From contig JAEUHI010000045.1 in assembly GCA_016795385.1 (NCBI GenBank), positions 1 through 52,806 of the forward strand: a stretch of 52,806 nt of DNA, in the 5' to 3' direction. The notes under the pieces were generated by a model, which saw only the letters and a list, made by a program, of their open reading frames with translations, did no database searches and was not told the DNA's origin. Positions 10,101 to 17,330 of this stretch are shown piece by piece; position 1 is the first letter of the stretch; each line of letters begins with the position of its first letter. A program made the position numbers and the translations under genes. Origin of the DNA: Verrucomicrobiales bacterium. GTDB lineage: Bacteria; Verrucomicrobiota; Verrucomicrobiia; Verrucomicrobiales; DEV007.

Positions 10101-10266
10101 TGATGACCCATCCACGCAGGGTGGCCTCGTCGCCGAGATCGACCAATTCGTGTTCACGGAGGACTTCGGCGGCACGATCCGTCAACACCTTGGCCACGAG
10201 CAAGGCGGAGGCGGCCGTCGCCACGATCACCAGCAGCGCGACCCTTCCCTGGATTCCGAAAGACAT
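7168..10266 (-). CDS. Hybrid sensor histidine kinase with two receiver domains
   Basis: A 1032-residue membrane sensor kinase. Order: membrane helix (about 6-27), a large extracytoplasmic region of nearly 390 residues with no recognised fold, a second helix (about 417-438), HAMP, coiled coil, HisKA with SHDLRQPL (His540), HATPase (NLLGNACKF, DTGRGM, GGSGLGLSI), then two receivers with acceptors Asp837 (ITLDVVMPGG) and Asp958 (IILDLLMPEMDG). All catalytic residues look intact. The start at 10266 is chosen because AGGA sits 6 nt upstream; the frame also allows ATG 10302. No output-domain regulator is adjacent, so phosphotransfer to a distant partner is likely. Confidence 0.95.
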   Translation of the reverse strand: MSFGIQGRVALLVIVATAASALLVAKVLTDRAAEVLREHELVDLGDEATLRGWVIIDEIDGLRDDLINIAFSPEFQSGVSGDRSPEELKALARALCRRNWENHLRIDLVTLGTGNPTARIIHEKGIVAPEDLWFPGPDAAAGARMHFSPIQRVRLTRTDIPGDPLERWEPVIWAVAPLDQLARENTDSPTYVRILMTLHSPESPRHLFAMFDREGNPLVRHDETEPAERKNDEVFLELSRSPKLLEALERRRTPSPDPAKIREEPKVDRLLRTDFKSLASPYFFQEGIPGPRLSAALGALDEDDLELFLEDIQGHFGRKVRIGGMLSGVREIRLLAHTREELIEIRERVVERLKSHFGNDFDEVDWRILVECDEIHSWAVRLLIGEGKQRSEYILHYAVLDDELASSIEYEMLTVQYISLLVAGGFGLIGFLFAMRFIRPLKEMTVTAQRITESPRESLLREVAGLAQRLDLRRRDEVGDIARASKRLFEELISFQEELEQRVNDRTRELRRTNIELEKANDKLKSLSHEKDAFVAKVSHDLRQPLNAIFLQVEALKLSKLDEMQQKDVQRIRDHAARELNLVNDILEYQKIIMGAETLHRNAVDVAPLLEELVATYRPSLGTKPVTLTSECTAEIGELVVDERRLRQILGNLLGNACKFTSAGSISLAARPQEISGGAWIEFTVTDTGRGMSPAEQSKAFVPFVSNKKDNAGGSGLGLSICRELVAQMGGKIGFVSELGKGTHFSVFLPRVPTSSHYDQREEDPMPDTPSAFPDEPASLLDLPRGSTILVIDDDSNVRDLLKRLLQKDGHRVLTAEDGPSGLELARQEKPDAITLDVVMPGGMDGWEVLRLLKESPATNAIPVIMVSVMAEQEHALTLEVEDYLVKPIDVDRLARAINRVTHRVPQRNLLLVDDEEDSLASMSRILEAAGWHTITASNGSEALAALAKTRPAAIILDLLMPEMDGFEFLQHLRRDPQMRTIPVLVMSGKDPTESEQAFLRDRVDAVMKKGSHSAEELLATVKSRLRSRADS

Positions 10267-10396
10267 GAACGATCCTGCCTTTCGACGGTTGATGTCTTCC
10301 ATCGATTCAAAAAAAGAAAGGGCAGGTCGCCCGGCGGGAGGACTTGGGAGGACCCGGGTTGGAGCCTCCCGGAGGAAATCGGGGCCTCGGGGACTC

Positions 10397-10594
10397 CTAG
10401 TTCTGGAAAGTCCGCGTCATCTGGGTCATGCTCTCCTGCATCTGGCGGTTTTTCTCGGCCGCGGTCGGATAAACGATCGTATCGGTCGAGGGATCGGTCG
10501 TTTCGCACGAGGTCAGTCCCGCCGCGCCGATGAGGACGGATGCGAGGAGGAGGAAGCGGACGGGCATGGCGGCGGAGATGAGGATGGCTTTCAT
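10397..10594 (-). CDS. Small lipoprotein
   Basis: A 65-residue product with an N-terminal hydrophobic stretch and lipobox GLTSC. The short mature part ends in a polar helix (AAEKNRQMQESMTQMTRTFQ). It resembles the many tiny lipoproteins of unknown role in Verrucomicrobia. Alternative starts are 10645 (upstream, improbable because it buries the signal peptide) and 10567. It lies 130 bp upstream of the hybrid kinase on the same strand; a functional link is not shown. Confidence 0.65.
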   Translation of the reverse strand: MKAILISAAMPVRFLLLASVLIGAAGLTSCETTDPSTDTIVYPTAAEKNRQMQESMTQMTRTFQN

Positions 10595-10683
10595 GGATGG
10601 AGAGAAGTTGAGACCGGGCTTATTCGATCCCGTGGCATGATCCATACTCCTTCCCGCGGAGTCAGGTCAATCTCGAAATGCCC

Positions 10684-11163
10684 TCACATCTTCTTCGGAG
10701 CTTTGTCGATCCGGTCGATTCCGAAGAAGTCATGGAAGACCCGTGCGAAAACGGGCCGCTTGAATCGCGGGACCCATGCGAGGGTGAATTCCGCGGGTTC
10801 GATCCAGAGAAAACGGGAAAACTCCTGCACGTGGGCGGTGAGATTCACATCCGCATCCGTGCCGCGGTAGTCACAGAGAAAGTAGGTCTGGGTCTGGCCG
10901 CAGTATTTTCCCTTTTTCAGTTTGCCCTTGGGGAACTTGTAACGGTAATCGGTGCGGCAGGCGATGAGATCGTAGAGATGTTTCCCGATACCGGTCTCCT
11001 CCTCCACCTCACGGTAGAGCGCGGAAATGAGATCTTCGCCCCTGTCGACCCCGCCCTGCGGAAATTGCCAACTCCCCGGATGATCGAAGCGCTCGCCGAT
11101 GAAGATTTTTCCCGTGGTCGGATCCCGCAGAATCGCGGCGACATTGGGACGGTAAGTGGCCAT
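10684..11163 (-). CDS. rppH: RNA pyrophosphohydrolase, Nudix family
   Basis: The 159-residue product starts MATYRPNVAAIL and has SWQFPQGGVDRGED followed by the full Nudix box (Gx5E, then REVEEETGI), plus the YRYKFP segment typical of RppH and the related plant-type Ap4A hydrolases. RppH removes pyrophosphate from 5'-triphosphorylated mRNA and so starts decay. Length matches the family. It is divergent from the small membrane protein at 11235, sharing about 70 bp of upstream DNA. Confidence 0.9.
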   Translation of the reverse strand: MATYRPNVAAILRDPTTGKIFIGERFDHPGSWQFPQGGVDRGEDLISALYREVEEETGIGKHLYDLIACRTDYRYKFPKGKLKKGKYCGQTQTYFLCDYRGTDADVNLTAHVQEFSRFLWIEPAEFTLAWVPRFKRPVFARVFHDFFGIDRIDKAPKKM

Positions 11164-11234
11164 GCAAGCGTTTCGGTTGAGAAGGCGAAATGTGGGATCG
11201 GTGAGAAGAAACTTTACAAAGGTAAAGCAATTCG

Positions 11235-11810
11235 TTGAAGATAACAGGCGTGAACATTTCGCAACGGGTTTTTGCAGCAGGGCGGGTGAGCCGCCCTTTT
11301 CTCATCCTCATCGGAGGCGTGGCACTCGTCGTTGCCCTCGTCATCGTTGTGGCCCTGCAACTGCGGCCCTCCGTGACGCTCGCGAAACGGCAAGCCTCGT
11401 TGATCGAGGGCATCGAGCGCCGCAGTCCGCCCCGCATCCAGAGGCTGGCGGCGGACGACTACGAGGATCGCTGGGGATTCACCGGCGAGGATCTCGCCAT
11501 TGCCATGGTCGATGCGGGTGGGCAGTTTCTCGCTCTCGTCGTGAAGCCGATCGACGAGAGCGTCGTCATCGAGGACCGGCGCGCCACGATCACCTGCCGT
11601 TTCGAGCTGGGAGGGAAGCCCGTCGGTCCCGTCGGGCAGGAGGTGATGAAACAAATCAACCGGCTCGAGGAGCCCTTCGTCTTCACGTGGGAGCGAAAGT
11701 CTTTCCTTCCCGGCAGTTGGAGACTCGTTCGCGTCGATAACGCTTCCCTTCCCGACGACCTTTATGGATACGAACCCGGCGATTTCGCCAGGGCGATGCG
11801 TGGAGAATGA
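11235..11810 (+). CDS. Membrane-anchored hypothetical protein
   Basis: A protein of up to 191 residues with one N-terminal membrane helix (FLILIGGVALVVALVIVVAL) after a short cytoplasmic stretch, and an extracytoplasmic domain with alternating beta strands (CRFELGGKPVGPVGQEV, VFTWERKSFLPGSWRLVRVD). The frame opens at TTG 11235; GTG 11250 is an equally possible start and neither has a good ribosome-binding site. Its stop at 11810 precedes the propeller gene (start 11870) on the same strand. I do not recognise the family. Confidence 0.65.
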   Translation: MKITGVNISQRVFAAGRVSRPFLILIGGVALVVALVIVVALQLRPSVTLAKRQASLIEGIERRSPPRIQRLAADDYEDRWGFTGEDLAIAMVDAGGQFLALVVKPIDESVVIEDRRATITCRFELGGKPVGPVGQEVMKQINRLEEPFVFTWERKSFLPGSWRLVRVDNASLPDDLYGYEPGDFARAMRGE

Positions 11811-11869
11811 TGCGACTTCCGCAAATCCGTCGAACCGTGCGTCGGACTTCATGGCAGGTTGGTCATCCC

Positions 11870-12808
11870 ATGAAAGCACCCGCCGTAACCCTACTTCTTT
11901 TGCCTCTCTTGTTTTCCGCCGCGCTCCGGGCGGAGGATGCGAAACCTTTCGGTGAACAACGCAGTGATGCCGGGATCCGGCATTCCTTTCTCCTCTGCGG
12001 AAAACATACGGTGATCGTCGGAGAAGACGGGATGGTCACCTGGCAGACCCAGGGTGGATCGCGTGATGGATATGTTTTGCCCGGCGGGAACGTCCTTGTC
12101 TCCCAGGGGAATCGTGCCCGCGAGATCAACCGCGAGGGCAAGGAAGTCTGGGCGTATGCGATGAGTCCGGAGAACAAGGAACTTGGCACCGTGGTGCGCC
12201 TCGATTCGGGCAACACGCTCGTCGTGGAGCGCGGAGCGATGCCCCGCTTGCTCGAAGTCACGCCCGGTGGAGCGATCGCCGTGAACGTGACCCTGCAGCC
12301 GGAAACGGACAACGCGCACATGCAGACACGCAAGGCGCGCAAGCTCGCGAATGGAAACTACCTCGTCCCTCACTTGCTCGCCTTCGCGGTCAAGGAATAT
12401 GCGCCCGACGGTCGTATCGTGAAAACCTTCCGGACCGATCTGGAGGAGTTCGGCGGTCGCAAGGCCGAGACTTGGCCCTTCACCGCGATCCGGCTTGAGA
12501 ATGGAAACACCCTCGTCACCCTCACCCACGGGAATCGCGTCGTCGAATTCGATGCCGAAGGGAAGATTGCCTGGCAACTCGACAATGCGAAAGTCGGTGG
12601 ACGTCTCGCCGATCCCTGCGGGGCCCAACGCCTCGCCAACGGAAACACCGTGATCTGCAGCTACGGGCAGCGTGATCCCGCGAAAGCGAGACTTTTCGAA
12701 GTGACCCGCGAAGGGAATGTCGTCTGGGAGTTCTTCCATCCCGATGCGACCGCCCACGAGGTGCATGTCATCAGCACCAACGGCACCCCCGAAGGCATGA
12801 TGAAGTGA
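11870..12808 (+). CDS. Secreted beta-propeller-like protein
   Basis: A 312-residue exported protein. Signal peptide MKAPAVTLLLLPLLFSAALR, cleavage probably after RAE. The mature part repeats blade-like units containing GNxLV or GNTxV (GGNVLVSQ, SGNTLVVE, NGNYLVPH, NGNTLVTL, NGNTVICS) each followed by E-x-D/N and W segments, the pattern of PQQ-like or arylsulfotransferase-like propellers. No catalytic residues are identifiable. ATG 11870 is chosen over 11807 because it begins the signal peptide. An SGNH hydrolase follows 59 bp downstream, suggesting a secreted two-gene unit. Confidence 0.8.
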   Translation: MKAPAVTLLLLPLLFSAALRAEDAKPFGEQRSDAGIRHSFLLCGKHTVIVGEDGMVTWQTQGGSRDGYVLPGGNVLVSQGNRAREINREGKEVWAYAMSPENKELGTVVRLDSGNTLVVERGAMPRLLEVTPGGAIAVNVTLQPETDNAHMQTRKARKLANGNYLVPHLLAFAVKEYAPDGRIVKTFRTDLEEFGGRKAETWPFTAIRLENGNTLVTLTHGNRVVEFDAEGKIAWQLDNAKVGGRLADPCGAQRLANGNTVICSYGQRDPAKARLFEVTREGNVVWEFFHPDATAHEVHVISTNGTPEGMMK

Positions 12809-12867
12809 CGGGAGTCAAGAGGGTCTCGTCATTGACTTCACCCTCTTGGCTCGGCGATAGGTGGGGG

Positions 12868-13680
12868 ATGAAATCCCTGCGATACGTGATCATTTTTTGG
12901 CTCATCGGTTCGTGCGCGCTGGCCTCGCCTTCCGCCGAGCCGACCAATGCTGAGGAAGCCGCAGCCAAAAAAGCCGCTGCCGAGGCCGAAGTGGCTGCCC
13001 GATATCACGAGTGGGTCGCCACGCTATCCCCGGAGCGCCAGGCCTGGGAGAAGGTGTTGCAAGAGAATCTCGGTGGTTTCTACCTCCCCATTCATCAAAA
13101 GGAGAAGATCAACGGGCGGAGCAACGCCTGGGATTTCGTCGAGGATGATCCCGCCCTACCTCGTGTCCTTTTGATTGGAGATTCGGTTTCCCGAGGATAC
13201 ACGCAGGCGGTCCGCAAGGCTCTCGCGGGGAAGGTGAACGTGCATCGCGCCCCGGCGAACTGCGGTCCCACCAAGGCTGGCGTGGAAAAGCTCGATGTCT
13301 GGCTCGGCGACGGGAAATGGGACCTGATCCATTTCAACTTCGGTATCCACGACCGGGCTACTCCCCTCGGGGATTATCGGGCCCGGCTCGGCGAGATCGT
13401 CGATCGACTCGCCGCGACCGGGGCGAAGCTGGTCTGGGCGGCGACGACACCGATACCCGACGTGGAGAAAACAAAGCAGACCGCCGCTTCGATCGTCGAA
13501 CGCAATGCCGTGGCTGCTGAAGTGATGAAAGAGAAGGGCGTGAAGGTGAACGATCTTTTCGCGGCGATGACACCGCATCTCGCGGAATACCAGCCTCCCG
13601 CGGACGTGCACTTCACCGCTGCCGGCTATGACTTCCTCGGCGCGAAAGTGGCCGCGGCAATCGAGGCGGGGCTGAAGTGA
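12868..13680 (+). CDS. Secreted SGNH/GDSL-type hydrolase
   Basis: The 270-residue product has an N-terminal signal (MKSLRYVIIFWLIGSCALAS), an Ala/Glu-rich linker, then the SGNH fold: block I LLIGDSVSRG with catalytic Ser106, block III FNFGIHD in place of the usual GxND, and block V PADVHFTAAGY with the Asp/His pair. Such enzymes deacetylate or hydrolyse esters on carbohydrates. The substrate is unknown. The start at 12868 is chosen because the longer frame from 12805 precedes the signal peptide. A strong terminator follows the stop. Confidence 0.87.
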   Translation: MKSLRYVIIFWLIGSCALASPSAEPTNAEEAAAKKAAAEAEVAARYHEWVATLSPERQAWEKVLQENLGGFYLPIHQKEKINGRSNAWDFVEDDPALPRVLLIGDSVSRGYTQAVRKALAGKVNVHRAPANCGPTKAGVEKLDVWLGDGKWDLIHFNFGIHDRATPLGDYRARLGEIVDRLAATGAKLVWAATTPIPDVEKTKQTAASIVERNAVAAEVMKEKGVKVNDLFAAMTPHLAEYQPPADVHFTAAGYDFLGAKVAAAIEAGLK

Positions 13681-13692
13681 TCGGGCACAAAA

Positions 13693-13720
13693 AAACGCGT
13701 CCGGCCGACCGGACGCGTTT
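13693..13720. terminator. bidirectional intrinsic terminator
   Basis: A perfect 12-bp stem, AAACGCGTCCGG (13693-13704) and CCGGACGCGTTT (13709-13720), with loop CCGA. A-rich sequence before it and T-rich sequence after it serve both convergent genes, the SGNH hydrolase and the PpiC foldase. Confidence 0.9.
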
Positions 13721-13748
13721 CTTGTTTCTTGGAAAGAGATCGAGGTGA

Positions 13749-14918
13749 TCAAAGAGCGGCGTCGCTCTTTTCCGGAGCGGCCGGAGCCTTGGGGGCTTCC
13801 GGGGCAGCCTCACCAGCCGGCGCTTTCGCAGCCTCGGGAGCTTCCGGCGCTCCGGGTTGTTTGATCTGGGCTTTCTCCTGGAGACCGCTGATGTAGGTGC
13901 TCATCTTTTCCGACTTCGCCTGATCGAGGAGCGTTTTGGTGAGGTCTTCCTTCACTTCGGCGAAGGCGAGGGTCTTGGCGTCCTTCTTGCCGTTCACCTT
14001 GATGATGTGATAGCCGAAGTCGGTCTTCACGCATTCACCAATCACACCTACTTCCTGAGCGAAGGCGGCTTTTTCGAATTCCGGCACCATCTGGCCTTTT
14101 TCGAATTCGCCAAGGTCGCCGCCCTGGGCCTTGCTGGGGCAGTCCGAGTGCAGGCCGGCCATTTCGGCGAAGTTTTCCCCCTTTTTGGAAACGATCTCCT
14201 CGCGCAGCTCTTTCGCGATCTTTTCCTTCGCAGCGAGCTGGGCGGGATCCTCGATGCCCTGGGTGGAGATGAGGATATGCGCGGCATCGACCGAGGCCTT
14301 TTGCTCGAACTCCTCGGGATGTTCGTCGAAGTACTTCTTCACATCGGCCTCGGCCGGGGTGGCGACATCAGCCGTCACTTTTTCGTAGAGCTTGCGCACT
14401 TTCGTGTCGGTCGAGATCTGCTGGCGGATGCGATCGAGGCTGACTCCCGCGGTCTTGGCGAACTCCTCGAGCGAGGCTCCCTCGGGGATCTGGGTGGCGA
14501 TTTCCTTCAGGCTGTTCTCCACCTCTTCCGGGGTCACCTTCATCCCTTCTTTGTCAGCGGCGTTGATGAGGAGGGTCTTTTGGACGAGCTCGTTCATCAC
14601 CATTTGTTGGATCTGCGGCTCGATCATGGCACGCTGCTCGGCGGGCATCGACTCGAACTGCCGTCCATAACGGGCCGTAAAAAGCTCGCGCACATCAAGC
14701 ACCGTGATCGGAGTGCCGTCCACCTCGAGGATCACGTCCGTCTCTTTGATTTGTGGGGCGGGGGCGGCTTGAGGTGCATCAGGTGCAGCCGGAGCGGCGG
14801 CGGGGGCCTCAGGGGATTTCGGAGCGGGCGGGGCATCTTGTGCCGTCGCCGCGAGCGGCATCAAGCCGAGACCGAAAACGGTGGCGAGACCTGGCAGGAG
14901 GGTGGTGGTGTTTTTCAT
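13749..14918 (-). CDS. Periplasmic peptidylprolyl isomerase, SurA/PpiC type
   Basis: The 389-residue product has a signal peptide (MKNTTTLLPGLATVFGLGLM, cleavage near TAQ), an Ala/Pro-rich linker, a SurA-N-like helical chaperone region (about 60-190) and one PpiC/parvulin domain (about 205-310: ASVDAAHILIS, GGDLGEFEKGQMVPEFEKAA, DFGYHIIKV). The C-terminus is another Ala/Pro/Glu-rich tail. It probably assists folding of exported or outer-membrane proteins. ATG 14918 is used because the frame upstream to 15020 lacks a signal or family match. Confidence 0.9.
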   Translation of the reverse strand: MKNTTTLLPGLATVFGLGLMPLAATAQDAPPAPKSPEAPAAAPAAPDAPQAAPAPQIKETDVILEVDGTPITVLDVRELFTARYGRQFESMPAEQRAMIEPQIQQMVMNELVQKTLLINAADKEGMKVTPEEVENSLKEIATQIPEGASLEEFAKTAGVSLDRIRQQISTDTKVRKLYEKVTADVATPAEADVKKYFDEHPEEFEQKASVDAAHILISTQGIEDPAQLAAKEKIAKELREEIVSKKGENFAEMAGLHSDCPSKAQGGDLGEFEKGQMVPEFEKAAFAQEVGVIGECVKTDFGYHIIKVNGKKDAKTLAFAEVKEDLTKTLLDQAKSEKMSTYISGLQEKAQIKQPGAPEAPEAAKAPAGEAAPEAPKAPAAPEKSDAAL

Positions 14919-15068
14919 GGAATCAACAAGAGACGGACGGTAGGCGGTCGCACTTGTTTGTTCATGCCGCGGTTTTCGCCGAATCGCCCGGAATGTCGCC
15001 GGATTCAGCCCGGTCAACAACCGGAATCTCCACGCAAACGCGGGCGCCTCTGAATTGACACGTGCATC

Positions 15069-15166
15069 AATAAAAGGTCTGACCCACTATTGTTTATGAT
15101 TTAATAGACTTTACTCGCGTCACGCGGCATTTGAATGATCGGAGATGCCGGTGTGTTTTATCACTG
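15069..15166. repeat. REP-like element, copy 2
   Basis: AATAAAAGGTC-T-GACC (15069-15084), then TATTGTTTATGATTT (15088-15102), then a GGCAT...ATGCC hairpin, then TTATCACTG (15158-15166). This is the same block order and nearly the same length as 7016-7120, but the right arm of the palindrome is shorter by about 12 bp. It lies between two minus-strand genes. Confidence 0.5.
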
Positions 15167-15187
15167 TTCTTGCCTTGTCCGATCGGA

Positions 15188-15625
15188 TCAGGTTGGGTCC
15201 GTTGTGCCCATGAGGGAAAGGGTGACTTTCCGGGTATGTGGGGCGCGACGATGTTCGAAGAGAAACAGTCCCTGCCAGGTGCCGAAGACCGGCTGGCTGT
15301 TTTGCACGGGAATCACCTCGCTGGTGCGGGTGAGAGCCATGCGCAGGTGGCTGGGGCTGTCATCGGGCCCCTCGTAGGTGTGCACGAGGAAGGGAAGGGT
15401 TTCCGGCACGAGGTGATCGAAAAAGGCGTGCAGGTCGGTCCGTGCTTCCGGATCGGCATTCTCCATGATGACGAGACTGGCGCTGGTGTGCCTGACAAAG
15501 ACGGTGAGCTGGCCCTCGCGGATGCCGCTGCTGCCGACAAATCCACGCACTTCGCGGGTCAGCTCGTAAGTGCCTTTGCCGCGGGTGTTCACGGTCAATT
15601 CGCGGGTGACGACGGAAAAGGACAT
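15188..15625 (-). CDS. yjbQ: YjbQ / UPF0047 family protein
   Basis: The 145-residue product matches the YjbQ family, with VFVRHTSASLVIMENADPEA, FFDHLVPE and the C-terminal GTWQGLFLFEHRR. Members have been reported to show weak thiamine-phosphate synthase activity; the physiological role is unclear. Length is normal and there is no signal peptide. It sits 22 bp downstream of the PQQ-propeller gene on the same strand and may be cotranscribed with it, though no functional relation is evident. Confidence 0.9.
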   Translation of the reverse strand: MSFSVVTRELTVNTRGKGTYELTREVRGFVGSSGIREGQLTVFVRHTSASLVIMENADPEARTDLHAFFDHLVPETLPFLVHTYEGPDDSPSHLRMALTRTSEVIPVQNSQPVFGTWQGLFLFEHRRAPHTRKVTLSLMGTTDPT

Positions 15626-15647
15626 CGATCGACGAAATCAGGTGCGC

Positions 15648-17231
15648 TCACGGTGCAGGTAACAAATAGGCCGCGGCCTCGCGATCATTGCGCACGAGGA
15701 GGAGGCGCCCGGCCACGGTGGGGGGATTCCAGGTCATGGAAGAAAGCGCGGCGATACGGCCGGTTTCTTTAAACTGCTCGGGCGCGAGAGTGCCGATGAT
15801 CACTTCGCCCGACTCGGCTTGGACGAGCAGGCTCGAGCCAAAGAGCAGATGTTGGCCGAATCCGAATTTCTCATTTTTCCAGACGCGCTTTCCATCGGCG
15901 AGCGAAATGCAGGCGAGTCGTCCTTCATCGAGTCCGTAGGCATGATCTCCCCACACGGCGGCGCTGCTGAACTTGGTCTTCAGATAAGTGGTCTTCCAAA
16001 GCCGGGTGACGGTAAAAGCGCCTTCCGCATTCTTTTCGATCCGAAGAAGGAGACTCCCGACGCCGTAACTCGCGGTGACAAGCAGGCGGTCGTCACCCAC
16101 GGCGATGGGCTGACCGACTTTCGGGAAAGTCCCCGGCCAATCGTGCGTCCAGAGAACGGTTCCCGTCGAGGGATCGAGGCCGCATACCGCCCCATGATCG
16201 ACCGTGACGATTTGGCGGACGCCGCCGTAGCTCATGAGCCTCGGCGAACTGTAGCTCGCGCCGGTACCGGTGTGGGTCCAGCGGGTTTCGCCCGTGCCCA
16301 GATCGCAGGCGATGAGGGTGGGGCCCGCATCATCGGGTCCAGCGAAGACGACGAGGCCCTCGGTTTCGAGGATCAGGGGAGAACTCGCCATGCCCCATCG
16401 CTGGGCCACCGCACCGAGTTCGCGGATGAGGTGGCGGTTCCAGATTTCCTCTCCGGTTTCGAGGTCGAGGCAATTCACGATGCCGGTGCTCCCCATGGTG
16501 TAGACCCGCCCTGCATGGAGAATGGGGGTGGCACGGGGACCGTCTCCGCCCATGGCCGCGCCACCGTTTTCGGCCCGCTCAAGGAGGAGGCGGGTCTGCG
16601 GATCGGCGTGGCTCCAGAGATCGGCGCCAGTCGCGAGATCGAGACAGGTGACGTGTTCGTCGTCGCCGATCTGTTGCTGGGTGAAAGCGCGGTTTCCCAG
16701 AACGGTGAAGCCCGACCAGCCCTTCCCGATGGGCCTTCGCCAGAGCAGCTCGGGCGGATGGGACTGCCATTCGGTGCCAAAGGTTGGTGATTCCCACATC
16801 CCGTCACGATCCGGGCCGAGAAAATCAGTGAGATCCGCCGCGGTTTCGGCGAGATCGAGATCCTGGGGACGGCCGGGGAGGACCGTCTCCACGGTGGCGG
16901 CGTTCATCTCCGTCTCCTTCGGCGTCCAGGACCAGGAGAATTTCGGGAACGAAGAACCCGATGTCGATCCTTCATAGCGGATCGCCCGACTGGCGGCAAA
17001 ACCGAGCAGGAGAAAGAGGAGGACCCCGGAGCCGAATCGTCGCCAACGGCGGGCGGGTGTCCCCTTGCCGTAGGCGAGATACCAGATCCCGCAACCCAGC
17101 AGCGACAGCAGACCCGCCCCCGGCACGATCCACCAGAGATGGGTCATCTCGCTGCGATGGACCCAGAGCGCGACACCCGGAGTGATCAACAGGACGAGGG
17201 CGAGAGAGGTGAAACGCAGGAGTGATTGCAT
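15648..17231 (-). CDS. Membrane-anchored PQQ-like beta-propeller protein
   Basis: The 527-residue protein starts with three membrane helices (MQSLLRFTSLALVLLITPGV; HLWWIVPGAGLLSLLGCGIW; GSGVLLFLLLGFAA) and then a large propeller with PQQ-like repeats: TCLDLATGADLWSH, NCLDLETGEEIWNR, IACDLGTGETRWTH, CGLDPSTGTVLWTH, ACISLADGKRVWKN. Each repeat ends in the diagnostic G-x-x-x-W. Family members include quinoprotein-like and BamB-like scaffolds; no PQQ-binding or catalytic residues can be assigned here. ATG 17231 is preferred over 17249 because it begins the first hydrophobic stretch. It is divergent from the AI-2E exporter gene. Confidence 0.88.
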   Translation of the reverse strand: MQSLLRFTSLALVLLITPGVALWVHRSEMTHLWWIVPGAGLLSLLGCGIWYLAYGKGTPARRWRRFGSGVLLFLLLGFAASRAIRYEGSTSGSSFPKFSWSWTPKETEMNAATVETVLPGRPQDLDLAETAADLTDFLGPDRDGMWESPTFGTEWQSHPPELLWRRPIGKGWSGFTVLGNRAFTQQQIGDDEHVTCLDLATGADLWSHADPQTRLLLERAENGGAAMGGDGPRATPILHAGRVYTMGSTGIVNCLDLETGEEIWNRHLIRELGAVAQRWGMASSPLILETEGLVVFAGPDDAGPTLIACDLGTGETRWTHTGTGASYSSPRLMSYGGVRQIVTVDHGAVCGLDPSTGTVLWTHDWPGTFPKVGQPIAVGDDRLLVTASYGVGSLLLRIEKNAEGAFTVTRLWKTTYLKTKFSSAAVWGDHAYGLDEGRLACISLADGKRVWKNEKFGFGQHLLFGSSLLVQAESGEVIIGTLAPEQFKETGRIAALSSMTWNPPTVAGRLLLVRNDREAAAYLLPAP

Positions 17232-17330
17232 GACAGGAGCCGTCGGCACACTCTAGCACATCCACGCCGTCGACCTCTCCGGAAAAATGCCTTGTGTCGC
17301 GGGGGCGATGCCGGATGTTGGGCGCCCATC

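Noticed and set aside
7228..10533. Very long open frame (about 1100 codons) antisense to the hybrid kinase
   Set aside because: The opposite strand encodes a complete kinase with all motifs. The antisense translation has no recognisable domain and follows from GC-rich codon usage.
15648..17231. Calling this protein a PQQ-dependent dehydrogenase
   Set aside because: Repeat motifs are present, but no cofactor ligands or heme site can be identified, and the three-helix anchor differs from known enzymes.
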